Positions 51,161 through 59,191 of a stretch of 64,000 nt of DNA are shown in pieces. The DNA is from Chryseobacterium vrystaatense (GTDB lineage Bacteria; Bacteroidota; Bacteroidia; Flavobacteriales; Weeksellaceae). The notes below the pieces were generated by a model, which was given only the letters and a program-made list of their open reading frames with translations, had not been told where the DNA came from and searched no databases. Position numbers and translations under genes: made by a program. The stretch lies in assembly GCF_000737765.1 (NCBI RefSeq), contig NZ_JPRI01000002.1, positions 186,001-250,000 of the forward strand, given 5' to 3'. Every line of letters begins with the position of its first letter. Within the stretch, counting starts at the first letter, position 1.

Positions 51161-52006
51161 TTATTCTTCTTTCAGTTCTTTGGAAGCTGACCATTTCAGC
51201 CGGCCTTTTTCATCAAACCTGTAAATATCCTGATGCCATGAAGCACCTCCCCTACAGCCCGTCTGCAGCAGTTTTGTCTTTTTGTTTACAGTGACATCGC
51301 AGAGACAGGAGCAATTTGATTTCGAATAATCCGGTTCGTTAAGCTTTTCAAAACGCTTTATTTTCGGATTGTACAGATAAATGCTAAACATTCTGTAGAC
51401 CCCCATTCCCGCATCCGGAACAGAGAAAGCAAGATCATCATATCCGTCAAAATTATAATCTTCTATGATACTTTGTCTGGCTGAATTAGGATTTTCAATA
51501 GACATAAGTTCTGTGTTTATTTTTTTGCCGTCAGGATAATCAATTATAAGGCGGTCATTATAGAAATGATTAAAAGAAACCAATGCCCCATACAAAAGGT
51601 ATTGATCACTGCCATCATACTTTTCATTTTTTTCATCAACGAGTTCAAATCTAAATTGCCTTCCATCCTTTTTCCGGGTATAGGTTACGTCCTCTATGGT
51701 CCGAAGCATTTCTGAAATCTGATAAGTACCGTTTACTTTTCCATCTATAATTTCATCCCAGATATAATATTTGATGTCAGGTTGACCATCATTTCTTCCC
51801 GATGTATCCGATTTATAGCTCTTTACAGCGAGAGGAATAATGCCCTTTTTACCTGCATACTGTACAAAAGCTCCTTTCCCATGGGTTCCGTAATAAAGTG
51901 TCATTCTGAATTCCTTAGCTTCACCGATAGATTTAAAAGTAAATGGCTGTGCCTTAAAAAAGGAAGACCATATCATCAAAATGCATATTAAAAGAAATTT
52001 CTTCAT
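51161..52006 (-). CDS. secreted protein with FG-GAP-like repeat region (XAC2610-like)
   Basis: The start at 52006 (MKKFLLICILMIWSSFFKAQ) gives a clean signal peptide and 281 aa; the 30 codons upstream are poor. The mature protein contains IEDYNFDGYDDLAFSVPDAG, an Asp-rich calcium-type loop, and SIYLYNPKIKRFEKLNE. These are typical of proteins resembling XAC2610 and FG-GAP repeats. A cysteine-rich stretch SNCSCLCDV follows. Function unknown; likely periplasmic or exported. Confidence 0.68.
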   Translation of the reverse strand: MKKFLLICILMIWSSFFKAQPFTFKSIGEAKEFRMTLYYGTHGKGAFVQYAGKKGIIPLAVKSYKSDTSGRNDGQPDIKYYIWDEIIDGKVNGTYQISEMLRTIEDVTYTRKKDGRQFRFELVDEKNEKYDGSDQYLLYGALVSFNHFYNDRLIIDYPDGKKINTELMSIENPNSARQSIIEDYNFDGYDDLAFSVPDAGMGVYRMFSIYLYNPKIKRFEKLNEPDYSKSNCSCLCDVTVNKKTKLLQTGCRGGASWHQDIYRFDEKGRLKWSASKELKEE

Positions 52007-52040
52007 ATTTAAATTGATTGGCATTAATGATTTTATCTTT

Positions 52041-52457
52041 TTAATTATTTTTAAATAGAGAATTGAACCGATAGTAATAAACTCCCCATAAAACAAACCA
52101 CGGCAGATTGGCTATCAGAAAATACACAATTCCCTCTTTATCAACCTTTCCATCTGAAATTCCAATAAAAAAGTAGCCGGCAGTGAGTATTGGAAACAAA
52201 AACCAGCATATCCATCGAACAGCTTTTCCCTGAAAAATTTTTAAAAGAGAAAAAAGACTGCTGAAAGAAGTGATACTTAACGACAGGATCCAAATGATTA
52301 AAAGACCATAAGCTAAACCGCTCATATCACAGTTTCTGGGATTCTCACGAGGAACAGCGGTGATCATCATATAAATGATCAAAATAACCATAGAAATGAC
52401 TGTAGCAATAAACCAGGTTTTAAGGATAGAGAGAAGAATAAATTTTCTTTTTGACAT
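52041..52457 (-). CDS. four-helix membrane protein of unknown function
   Basis: The start at 52457 (MSKRKFILLSILKTW) gives 138 aa with about four transmembrane helices and short loops. The first periplasmic loop has a Cys (PRENPRNCDMSG). The upstream ATG at 52511 would overlap the preceding GNAT gene's 3' region without need. No family recognised. Probably transcribed after the GNAT gene. Confidence 0.55.
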   Translation of the reverse strand: MSKRKFILLSILKTWFIATVISMVILIIYMMITAVPRENPRNCDMSGLAYGLLIIWILSLSITSFSSLFSLLKIFQGKAVRWICWFLFPILTAGYFFIGISDGKVDKEGIVYFLIANLPWFVLWGVYYYRFNSLFKNN

Positions 52458-52519
52458 TGGACGATGTTTATGGTCTTCACTAATATAGTAATAAACTGCG
52501 GATGTATACAAAAAGAGTG

Positions 52520-53038
52520 TTAGTCTGTATCAGACAGGTTAATTTCAAACAAACTGACTTCAGCATTATGGTAATGCTCGGGAAGACCGTCAGTATCAAT
52601 CAACTTTACAAGCCCAATAAAATCAAATCCACATTTTAAATAGTAACTGATCAAAGGTTTATTTTCACCAACAGTATCCATTCTGATGAACTTTTTATGG
52701 TTGTCTACAGCATATTTTTTTGCCCATTCTACTATTTCAGCAACCAGATTTTGACCTCTAAACTTAGGATTTGTCGCTATACGATGAATATATACCGCAG
52801 GATCAGCATTCTGTTCGCCCCAAATCTGAGGATCACTGAATGCAACAGCCCAAATACAGGCAATCTCGTTATCTATCAAGATTTTCCACTGCCTTTTTTC
52901 CGCAATTTCAGTTTCTATAAGGCTTTGCTTAAATTCCGGCCAGAGAACAATATTTTTTGTTTTCTGAAAGTCCGTGGCTACACGGTATAGACTGAAAATT
53001 TCTCCTATATCTTCTGCATTGCTGTTCGTTATGATCAT
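52520..53038 (-). CDS. GNAT-family N-acetyltransferase
   Basis: The start at 53038 (MIITNSNAEDIGEIFSLYR) gives 172 aa; a start at 53110 adds a hydrophobic stretch unrelated to the fold. The acetyl-CoA motif appears as IHRIATNPKFRGQNLVAEIVEWAKKYA (Q/RxxGxG/A type, here RGQNLV). YYLKCGFDFIGLV marks the later strand-helix. Substrate unknown; cytoplasmic. Confidence 0.82.
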   Translation of the reverse strand: MIITNSNAEDIGEIFSLYRVATDFQKTKNIVLWPEFKQSLIETEIAEKRQWKILIDNEIACIWAVAFSDPQIWGEQNADPAVYIHRIATNPKFRGQNLVAEIVEWAKKYAVDNHKKFIRMDTVGENKPLISYYLKCGFDFIGLVKLIDTDGLPEHYHNAEVSLFEINLSDTD

Positions 53039-53181
53039 ATTTTGATATTGATGAGTTATATAAACAAAAATAAGTATAAAACAGGTTTCTTTTACCTGTT
53101 CTGATTCCAAAACACAGTCATAAAGGGGAAAATTTACGAAGCCCGTTGAGAAGGCACTCTGTTTTTGTTTAATTTTGTTTG

Positions 53182-53841
53182 ATGAACTTTTTTATAATAG
53201 GCGATGTACATGGATGTTTTTACACTTTGGAAGAACTCATAAAATATTGGAATACAGAGAATGAATATTTAATTTTTCTCGGAGATTTGATAGACAGGGG
53301 TAACTACAGTTCCAAAGTTGTTGAAAAGTGCATGGAACTTCAGAAATCCTATATCAACTGTATTGTTTTAAAAGGCAATCATGAGTATGAATTCATAGAA
53401 TATTGTGAAAAAGGAGAAAACCTGAACTGGACCAGGCAGTGCGGAGAAAAGACGCTTGATGATTTCAACCGCAACCATATTAATTACGGACAGATCAGAG
53501 ACTGGTTTAAATCCCTTCCATTAAAATATGAAACAGATTTTCTGATGATTACCCATGCCGGCATATCGGAGACCGAAAATCCCTATAATGAAAGTCATGA
53601 TGACAGTGTTCTGTGGAACAGAAAAGATCTCAAAAATATAGGTAAGCTGCAAATACATGGCCACACCCCTTTGAAAGCCGGCAAACCCCTTTTTAATGAT
53701 CATTCGAAGTCTATCAATATAGACACAGGAGCTGTTTACGGATTCGGCCTGACCGGTTTGAAAATCTCAGGAAACGCATCCATCATTGAAACCATTAATA
53801 TCCCCACGGATGTACGGGACACAATGGAAACTTTTATCTAG
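53182..53841 (+). CDS. metallophosphoesterase (Ser/Thr-phosphatase or ApaH type)
   Basis: The 219-aa protein has the calcineurin-like metal motifs in order: IGDVHGC (about 7-13), GDLIDRG (about 36-42), KGNHEY (about 70-75), THAG (about 123-126) and HGHTPL (about 160-165). Such enzymes dephosphorylate proteins or cleave diadenosine polyphosphates. The ATG at 53182 is preferred over a TTG three bases earlier. It is followed 30 bases later by the racemase gene on the same strand. Confidence 0.9.
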   Translation: MNFFIIGDVHGCFYTLEELIKYWNTENEYLIFLGDLIDRGNYSSKVVEKCMELQKSYINCIVLKGNHEYEFIEYCEKGENLNWTRQCGEKTLDDFNRNHINYGQIRDWFKSLPLKYETDFLMITHAGISETENPYNESHDDSVLWNRKDLKNIGKLQIHGHTPLKAGKPLFNDHSKSINIDTGAVYGFGLTGLKISGNASIIETINIPTDVRDTMETFI

Positions 53842-53871
53842 ATTTGTCTTTAGAAGTAAATCATAAAATTC

Positions 53872-54552
53872 ATGAAAAAAATAGGATTGGTAGGAGGAAT
53901 CAGCTGGGTATCCACATTGAATTATTATAAATTCATCAATGAAGGCGTCAATGCAAAACTGGGTGGACTGAATGCAGCGGAATGTATCATATATTCCTTA
54001 AACTTCGGAGATATCCAGGCCCAGGGCTGGATGAATTCCTTCGGATTATTGCTGAATGCGTGTGAGCATCTTAAAAACAGCGGTGCAGACCGTATTGTTC
54101 TCTGTGCAAATACCGCTCATCTGTTCGCAGACAGGCTTCAGGACACCCTAAAACTTCCCATCATACATATTGGTACCGAAACTGCGAAAGCGATACAAAA
54201 GGCAGGATTTAAGAGGGCTGGCTTAATCGGAACCAAGTTTACGATGGAAATGGATTTCTACAAAAACAAACTTGAGGAATACGGACTTGAAGTATTGACT
54301 CCGGAACATCAGGAAACAAGGGATTATATACAGCATACTGTAAAAGATGAACTTGGTGTCGGATTGATTAATCCGGAAACGAAAGTCAGATATATTTCCA
54401 TTGTAGAGGAGCTTATAGTCCGTGGTGCAGAATGTATTATTCTTGGATGCACAGAAATCCCTTTGCTGCTTAGCCAGGATGATTTTACGATACCTGTTTT
54501 TGACACCACAAAAATACATTGCGAGGCTATTGTAGAATATATTGTTTCATAA
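53872..54552 (+). CDS. aspartate/glutamate racemase-family protein
   Basis: A 226-aa protein of the Asp/Glu/hydantoin racemase superfamily. The N-terminal GLVGGISWVSTLNYY is the family signature. The two catalytic cysteines are in VLCANTAH (Cys about 81) and ILGCTEIPL (Cys about 192). It would interconvert L and D forms of an amino acid, probably aspartate. Cytoplasmic. A terminator follows directly, and the tRNA-Asp array begins about 70 bases later on the other strand. Confidence 0.9.
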   Translation: MKKIGLVGGISWVSTLNYYKFINEGVNAKLGGLNAAECIIYSLNFGDIQAQGWMNSFGLLLNACEHLKNSGADRIVLCANTAHLFADRLQDTLKLPIIHIGTETAKAIQKAGFKRAGLIGTKFTMEMDFYKNKLEEYGLEVLTPEHQETRDYIQHTVKDELGVGLINPETKVRYISIVEELIVRGAECIILGCTEIPLLLSQDDFTIPVFDTTKIHCEAIVEYIVS

Positions 54553-54585
54553 GTCATTCTTTGATTAGGTGATAAGTAAAAACAA

Positions 54586-54616
54586 AACCCCCTTCAATTA
54601 CTTGAAGGGGGTTTAA
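54586..54616 (+). terminator. rho-independent terminator after the racemase gene
   Basis: AACCCCCTTCAA pairs with TTGAAGGGGGTT around a 4-base loop. It sits between the racemase gene and the tRNA array and could end transcripts from both sides. Confidence 0.85.
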
Positions 54617-54624
54617 AGATCTTG

Positions 54625-54698
54625 CGATCCGGACGGGACTCGAACCCGCGACCTCCGCCGTGACAGGGCGGCATTCTAACCAGCTGAACTACCGGATC
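54625..54698 (-). tRNA. tRNA-Asp (GTC), copy 1
   Basis: On the minus strand a 74-base cloverleaf: acceptor GATCCGG/CCGGATC with discriminator G, D-arm GTTCAGCTGGTTAGAAT, anticodon loop CTGTCAC (anticodon GTC) and T-arm with GGTTCGAGTCC. No CCA is encoded. Identical to copies 2 and 3. Confidence 0.97.
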
Positions 54699-54730
54699 AA
54701 TTTTTTTAAAGTAAATTGACAAAACTTCTG

Positions 54731-54804
54731 CGATCCGGACGGGACTCGAACCCGCGACCTCCGCCGTGACAGGGCGGCATTCTAACCAGCTGAACTACCG
54801 GATC
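54731..54804 (-). tRNA. tRNA-Asp (GTC), copy 2
   Basis: Same sequence as copy 1, separated by a 32-base AT-rich spacer that is itself repeated, so the repeat unit is about 106 bases. Confidence 0.97.
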
Positions 54805-54837
54805 AATTTTTTTTAAAAGAAATTGACAAAACTTCTG

Positions 54838-54911
54838 CGATCCGGACGGGACTCGAACCCGCGACCTCCGCCGTGACAGGGCGGCATTCTAACCAGCTGA
54901 ACTACCGGATC
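54838..54911 (-). tRNA. tRNA-Asp (GTC), copy 3
   Basis: Same sequence as copies 1 and 2, in the same array. In the minus-strand direction it is the last intact copy before the truncated one. Confidence 0.97.
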
Positions 54912-54945
54912 TAATTTTTTTTAAAAGTAAATTGAAAAACTTTTG

Positions 54946-54961
54946 CGATCCGGACGGGACT
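54946..54961 (-). pseudogene. 3' fragment of a fourth tRNA-Asp gene (island junction)
   Basis: The spacer and then CGATCCGGACGGGACT recur once more, matching the last 16 bases of tRNA-Asp (3' acceptor strand and part of the T-arm), after which the sequence departs completely. This is what remains on one side when an integrative element inserts near the 3' end of a tRNA gene. The complete copy should be rebuilt at the other junction, outside this window. Confidence 0.85.
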
Positions 54962-55018
54962 TGTTATTTTTTCAAAAAAGCCCTATCCATAAGCTTTATA
55001 TTGTTCTCTTGTTTAAGA

Positions 55019-55036
55019 GGTCACCGAATAGGTCAC
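55019..55036. repeat. GGTCAC direct repeat pair (possible recombinase arm site)
   Basis: GGTCAC occurs twice with starts 12 bp apart (GGTCAC-CGAATA-GGTCAC), about 58 bases inside the tRNA junction. Short direct repeats near an attachment core are typical arm-type integrase sites; this is inference. Confidence 0.4.
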
Positions 55037-55074
55037 TTTTTTAAACAATTTAGAGATCGTCGTTTTTACTGGTG

Positions 55075-55105
55075 CAAATATATGTCTTTTTTTAGTTTTT
55101 GCAAA
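55075..55105 (-). promoter_or_regulatory. strong outward promoter reading into the tRNA-Asp array
   Basis: On the minus strand TTTG (55105-55102), a 19-base spacer and TATATTTG (55082-55075) give an excellent Bacteroidota promoter. It points leftward, with a start near 55068, through the tRNA fragment and into copies 3, 2 and 1. Confidence 0.75.
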
Positions 55106-55400
55106 TAAATTTACATCCAATGACAAAAAACGTTTACAAGCATCACAGTATCAAATATAAAAATTTCTTCCTCAAATTATATGATATGGATAAACGTAAC
55201 TCAGAATTCAGTAACATTTGGGAATTCAAATCATCAATGATATCATGAATATATACTAGATTGGAGTCATCCTCAAAAGTAACATTACCTGTTAAAATTA
55301 AGGTATTTCTATTAATTGAAACATATTTATACTATCTACAATGATCCTGACAAAAGCTCTACGATTTTAGTATCTTAACACACAACAAATAACATAAAAT

Positions 55401-55471
55401 TGGAATTAAATCAATTAATTTGGAAATTAAATGACTTTTTTGGAAATTTAACTTGCAACTATGGAAATTTA
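55401..55471 (+). repeat. four helically phased TGGAAATT direct repeats
   Basis: TGGAATTAAA (55401), TGGAAATTAA (55421), TGGAAATTTA (55441) and TGGAAATTTA (55462) start 20, 20 and 21 bp apart, so all face one side of the helix. The last lies between the -33 and -7 elements of the AAA/subtilase promoter and forms an inverted repeat ATGGAA/TTCCAT at 55461-55477. A repressor or iteron-like array is likely. Confidence 0.7.
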
Positions 55472-55484
55472 TTCCATATATTTG
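55453..55484 (+). promoter_or_regulatory. promoter of the AAA/subtilase operon
   Basis: TTG (55453), a 21-base spacer and TATATTTG (55477-55484), an exact -7 match. The start codon is 29 bases after the box. It overlaps the fourth phased repeat. Confidence 0.7.
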
Positions 55485-55513
55485 TATTGTAATAAATTTA
55501 TGAAGATACCACA

Positions 55514-56701
55514 ATGATCAAATACTTTAGTATAATTCAGGCACTTTGCCGTTCTGCTCTTACAAATCCAAACGATGCTATTTTACATCAGATAAATAGA
55601 TTAATAGAAAGTTTAGAAAAAGATGGGCATGGTAAAGAGGCTAAATCGTTAGAAGGTATATTATCTTCTTCACAATCAAGTGCTGATATGTCACCAAGTA
55701 AAATCCAGAAATCTTTCATTGTGAGTGGCGGCGAAGAAATAACAAAAAAAACTGCAATCCCAGTTGACAAAGAAACCTCCACTCCTCTCGCAGAAATTTT
55801 TTTCCCAGTTGATCTCCCGGCTGAGGAACCCTTATTTGGAGAGAATATAGAATTAGCGATCCAATCAATAGTCAGTGAATGGACCAAATTTGACAAATTG
55901 TTAGAAATAGAGGCTACCCCTGCGAGTTCATGTTTAATTTACGGAGCACCAGGAACAGGAAAAACTCATTTAGCCAAATGGATCGCAAAACAGATAGGAT
56001 TGCCCGTAGTTTTAGCCAGATTGGAAGGTCTAATGTCCTCATATTTGGGTACAACATCACGAAATATTGGAAACCTATTTGCTTTCGCTAACCGATACAA
56101 GTGCGTTCTTTTACTTGATGAATTTGATGCAATTGCCAAACTGCGAAACGATCCGCAAGAAGTTGGCGAAGTAAAAAGAGTTGTGAACACATTGTTACAA
56201 AGTCTAGACACAAGACGTGAAAAAGGATTTACGATAGGTGTTACTAATCACGAAAGCCTCCTCGATCCAGCAATTTGGAGAAGGTTTGACATACAGATCG
56301 AAATACCCAAACCTAGCCCGGAAGTTATGATTCACTTACTGAAAAAATTTGTAGCTCCATTAGAATACAACGACAGCGAAATAAAGTTCTTAGCGTGGTG
56401 TCTTGAAGGATCTTCAGGAGCTGACGCCGAAATGCTAGCAAAATGGTTGAAAAGATCATTTGTTTTAGATAAACGCAACAGTTTTATTGATATGATGAAA
56501 CAATTCACGTTGCTGAATGCAGGAAGAGTTGAACCAACTAAAAGAAATATCATGTTGCATAGCGATGAAGAATTTATTAATATGTTACTAAATGATAAAA
56601 CGTATTCGTTCAAACAAAAAGATATTGCTCCTTTTTTTGGTATAACACCATCATCCCTAAGTAAACAATTATCGAAGAGTAAAGACACAGAAAAAATATA
56701 A
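55514..56701 (+). CDS. AAA+ ATPase paired with a subtilisin-like protease
   Basis: The 395-aa protein has a helical N-terminal region (about 1-100) and one AAA+ domain of the FtsH/26S-proteasome-like type (about 105-280). Walker A is GAPGTGKT (144-151) and Walker B is CVLLLDEFD (197-205). A sensor/arginine-finger segment TNHESLLDPAIWRRFD has Arg 256/257. A helical lid follows (about 285-345). The last 30 residues (FKQKDIAPFFGITPSSLSKQL, about 366-386) look like a helix-turn-helix. It would use ATP to remodel or load proteins, probably for the adjacent protease; the stop and next start are only 3 bases apart. The HTH may bind the phased repeats upstream, which is inference. Confidence 0.88.
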   Translation: MIKYFSIIQALCRSALTNPNDAILHQINRLIESLEKDGHGKEAKSLEGILSSSQSSADMSPSKIQKSFIVSGGEEITKKTAIPVDKETSTPLAEIFFPVDLPAEEPLFGENIELAIQSIVSEWTKFDKLLEIEATPASSCLIYGAPGTGKTHLAKWIAKQIGLPVVLARLEGLMSSYLGTTSRNIGNLFAFANRYKCVLLLDEFDAIAKLRNDPQEVGEVKRVVNTLLQSLDTRREKGFTIGVTNHESLLDPAIWRRFDIQIEIPKPSPEVMIHLLKKFVAPLEYNDSEIKFLAWCLEGSSGADAEMLAKWLKRSFVLDKRNSFIDMMKQFTLLNAGRVEPTKRNIMLHSDEEFINMLLNDKTYSFKQKDIAPFFGITPSSLSKQLSKSKDTEKI

Positions 56702-56704
56702 GTT

Positions 56705-59191
56705 ATGGCAAATAGTCCTGTTCAAATCGTTTTAAATTCTAATGACTTTATAGAAGCATTGGAAAATAATGGAGGTGGTTCTTTCAAAGACTTTTTCGCT
56801 GGAAGTGATTCAGAATTTGTTGAACACCGCGAAAACCTTCAACATCAGCTCAATGAAATTAAAAATATGCAAATGGTCAACAGTTTTGCAAAGGTTTCAT
56901 TTGCAAAGGTAAATTTGAAACAGGCAGCCCTGGCTAAAAGCCACCGACCAACTACACAGTTGTTTAAGAAGGATGTTGCGCCTGTAGTTGGTGCAGGTGA
57001 TCTTGGTGAATTATTTGTTGAATTAACTCCTGAAATTATTGATACTTTACGATTCAAAGTTGGACAGGCTGAGCCAGAAACACGATATAAAGAAAAAAAT
57101 GGAAAAATTGAACCCAGTCCATCAAGATTAAGAAGCGAAGTCGGAGCTATTCAGGAAATTACACCTTATACAGCGAGTGATAAAAGAAAGTTTTCTGCGA
57201 AAGAAGCTGTTGAATGGTTATCAAAGCCACAGACTGGAGGGGCATATATCATTGAGCTTTTTGAAAGTATTCCCCTTAGAAAAGACTGGGATTTGCTGAA
57301 CGTTTATAAATTCGAACTGTTTCAGTCATTTATTACTGGACTGGAAAACCTGGGTAAAGGTATTTTGGTCTCCAGAATTACCTCAGGCGATGGATCCGCA
57401 TTAATTTACGGAATCAAAATAGAAAAAAGCAATGCACTTCCCGTTTTCCAATTTTTCTCCGCCAGCTCCTCCAACAATAAATCTGAGGAGAAAAAAGAGA
57501 TAGACCTGGATTTAGAAAGACACAACAGCTTACTGAACTTCTTAGGTAACCACCCGCTAGTGAAAAAAATCACGCTCCCACCGATCGTAACTCAGAGCGC
57601 TACTGTAAGTGATGTATGGAAAAAAGGTGATTCCTATGAGGTACCTGGAGTACATATGGACGAAGCATATCCAAAGATTTGCATCGTCGATGGGGGCGTA
57701 TCAAATATATATGGTGATTGGATTGAGGATCGTTGGGGCTTAATAAGTCCAGCTGACAAGAATGAAAATCACGGAACTTTTATTGCTGGACTGGCAATAC
57801 TGGGCCAAACCTTAAATGGTAAAGCCATTTGTCGAGAAATTGATGGATGCAGAATCATAGATCTTGATATATTACCCAAAGCAGATCGGTATGACACCTA
57901 TTTTTCCAAAGCTATGGAATTTTTTAGTGAGTTGGAAAATGCAGTCCAGGAACTTAAAGCTAGAACGGGTGTACGGATATTCAATTTCAGTTTAAATATT
58001 GAAGAACATGTTTCAACATCGGGCTATAGTCTGCCAGCACAAATTTTAGATAAAATAGCGGAGGAAAATGATGTTATTTTTGTAATCTCAGCTGGTAACA
58101 CACATCCAAGAGATATGAGAAAAGAATGGCCTGAAGACCATTTTGATGCACTGAAAACCCTTGCATCTTCGAGAAATGATGTTATCAAAAAACCTGCTGA
58201 AAGCTGTCGCAATATAAGTGTTACGGCACTGAATCCTCCAGACATGGATGGAATTGTGCCTTATGCATTGAGTAATTACAGCTGTAGAGGACCAGGGCTT
58301 AGGGTTGGACTAAAACCTGATTTGGCACATGTTGGAGGATCGGGCACAGCTCATCCTACCTTAGGGCATGGGTTACTATCATTAAATACAGAAGGCTCAG
58401 TTGTGGATGGGTGCGGAACGAGTTACGCTGCCCCAAATGTGGCAAAAACTTTAGCGAGTCTTGATCACAACATAGAAGGAATGGTTTCAAGAGAAACACT
58501 TATCGCTTTGGGAATCCATCACGCAGTTTTACCCGAATCATTAAATGACAAAAGCTTGAGAAATGTTACAAAAGATTTAGTGGGATTTGGCATACCTAAT
58601 GGGTCAGAACAAATATTAAACGGAGATCCTTCTGCAATCACTTTAGTATTTGCAAATAGGGCAATAAGTGGGCATAAGATGAGCTTTAAATTTTCATGGC
58701 CACCAAGCCTGGTGCAAAATGGAAAATGTCTCGGTCATGCAAAACTCACAATAGTAAGTACTCCGAAATTCGATTATAAATACGGATCCGAATTTGTTCG
58801 AATTAATATCGATGCAGCCCTCCGTCAGATGCAGAAAAACGGAAAATATTTAGGACGTTTAAACGCAATCTACACGCCGGATGAAGGGGATGGAAGTTTA
58901 TATGAAAAAGATCTGATTGAACATTCCTTTAAATGGAGTCCAGTAAAAGTATACGAAAAAACCTTCCCTCGTGGTGTAGGACCGACTACCGAATGGAAGT
59001 TGGATGTGGAGTATTTAGCGCGTGATGGAGTAACTATACCAAAGGGAGGTGTGCCTTTTACTGCTATTTTGACAATATCAGACCCAACTAAAGAAAAACC
59101 TGTATTCAATGATATGAGACAGATGCTTCAATCACTGGGAGTTAAAGCTGTTGATATTAAAACAGCAGCGCGAATTGTCCCAAGAGTTTAA
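56705..59191 (+). CDS. S8 family (subtilisin-like) serine protease
   Basis: The 828-aa protein has no signal peptide, so it should act inside the cell. An N-terminal region of about 310 residues, of unknown fold and perhaps inhibitory or substrate-binding, precedes the subtilase domain. The catalytic residues are Asp 329 (ICIVDGG), His 356 (NHGTFIAG), oxyanion Asn 465 (VISAGN) and Ser 573 (GCGTSYAAPNVA). A C-terminal region of about 200 residues is beta-rich. It is translated right after the AAA+ ATPase. A subtilase plus an AAA+ ATPase is a recurrent pair in bacterial accessory islands; the target is not known to me. A gated, ATP-regulated cytoplasmic protease is the simplest reading. Confidence 0.9.
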   Translation: MANSPVQIVLNSNDFIEALENNGGGSFKDFFAGSDSEFVEHRENLQHQLNEIKNMQMVNSFAKVSFAKVNLKQAALAKSHRPTTQLFKKDVAPVVGAGDLGELFVELTPEIIDTLRFKVGQAEPETRYKEKNGKIEPSPSRLRSEVGAIQEITPYTASDKRKFSAKEAVEWLSKPQTGGAYIIELFESIPLRKDWDLLNVYKFELFQSFITGLENLGKGILVSRITSGDGSALIYGIKIEKSNALPVFQFFSASSSNNKSEEKKEIDLDLERHNSLLNFLGNHPLVKKITLPPIVTQSATVSDVWKKGDSYEVPGVHMDEAYPKICIVDGGVSNIYGDWIEDRWGLISPADKNENHGTFIAGLAILGQTLNGKAICREIDGCRIIDLDILPKADRYDTYFSKAMEFFSELENAVQELKARTGVRIFNFSLNIEEHVSTSGYSLPAQILDKIAEENDVIFVISAGNTHPRDMRKEWPEDHFDALKTLASSRNDVIKKPAESCRNISVTALNPPDMDGIVPYALSNYSCRGPGLRVGLKPDLAHVGGSGTAHPTLGHGLLSLNTEGSVVDGCGTSYAAPNVAKTLASLDHNIEGMVSRETLIALGIHHAVLPESLNDKSLRNVTKDLVGFGIPNGSEQILNGDPSAITLVFANRAISGHKMSFKFSWPPSLVQNGKCLGHAKLTIVSTPKFDYKYGSEFVRINIDAALRQMQKNGKYLGRLNAIYTPDEGDGSLYEKDLIEHSFKWSPVKVYEKTFPRGVGPTTEWKLDVEYLARDGVTIPKGGVPFTAILTISDPTKEKPVFNDMRQMLQSLGVKAVDIKTAARIVPRV

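Larger units (their letters stand above)
54962..55513. other. island left-end intergenic region without genes
   Basis: No credible gene. It contains the GGTCAC repeat pair, an outward minus-strand promoter reading into the tRNA array, and the phased repeats and promoter of the AAA/subtilase operon. A short minus-strand frame ending KKVTYSVTS at about 55018 has no start or family and could be a decayed gene end. Confidence 0.6.

Noticed and set aside
54625..54961. CRISPR-like array
   Set aside because: The regular repeats with short spacers are tandem tRNA-Asp genes; spacers are near-identical, unlike CRISPR spacers.
54962..55140. Remnant of an integrase gene
   Set aside because: A short minus-strand frame ends here but has no start, no family motif and overlaps a strong promoter; not enough to call a gene.
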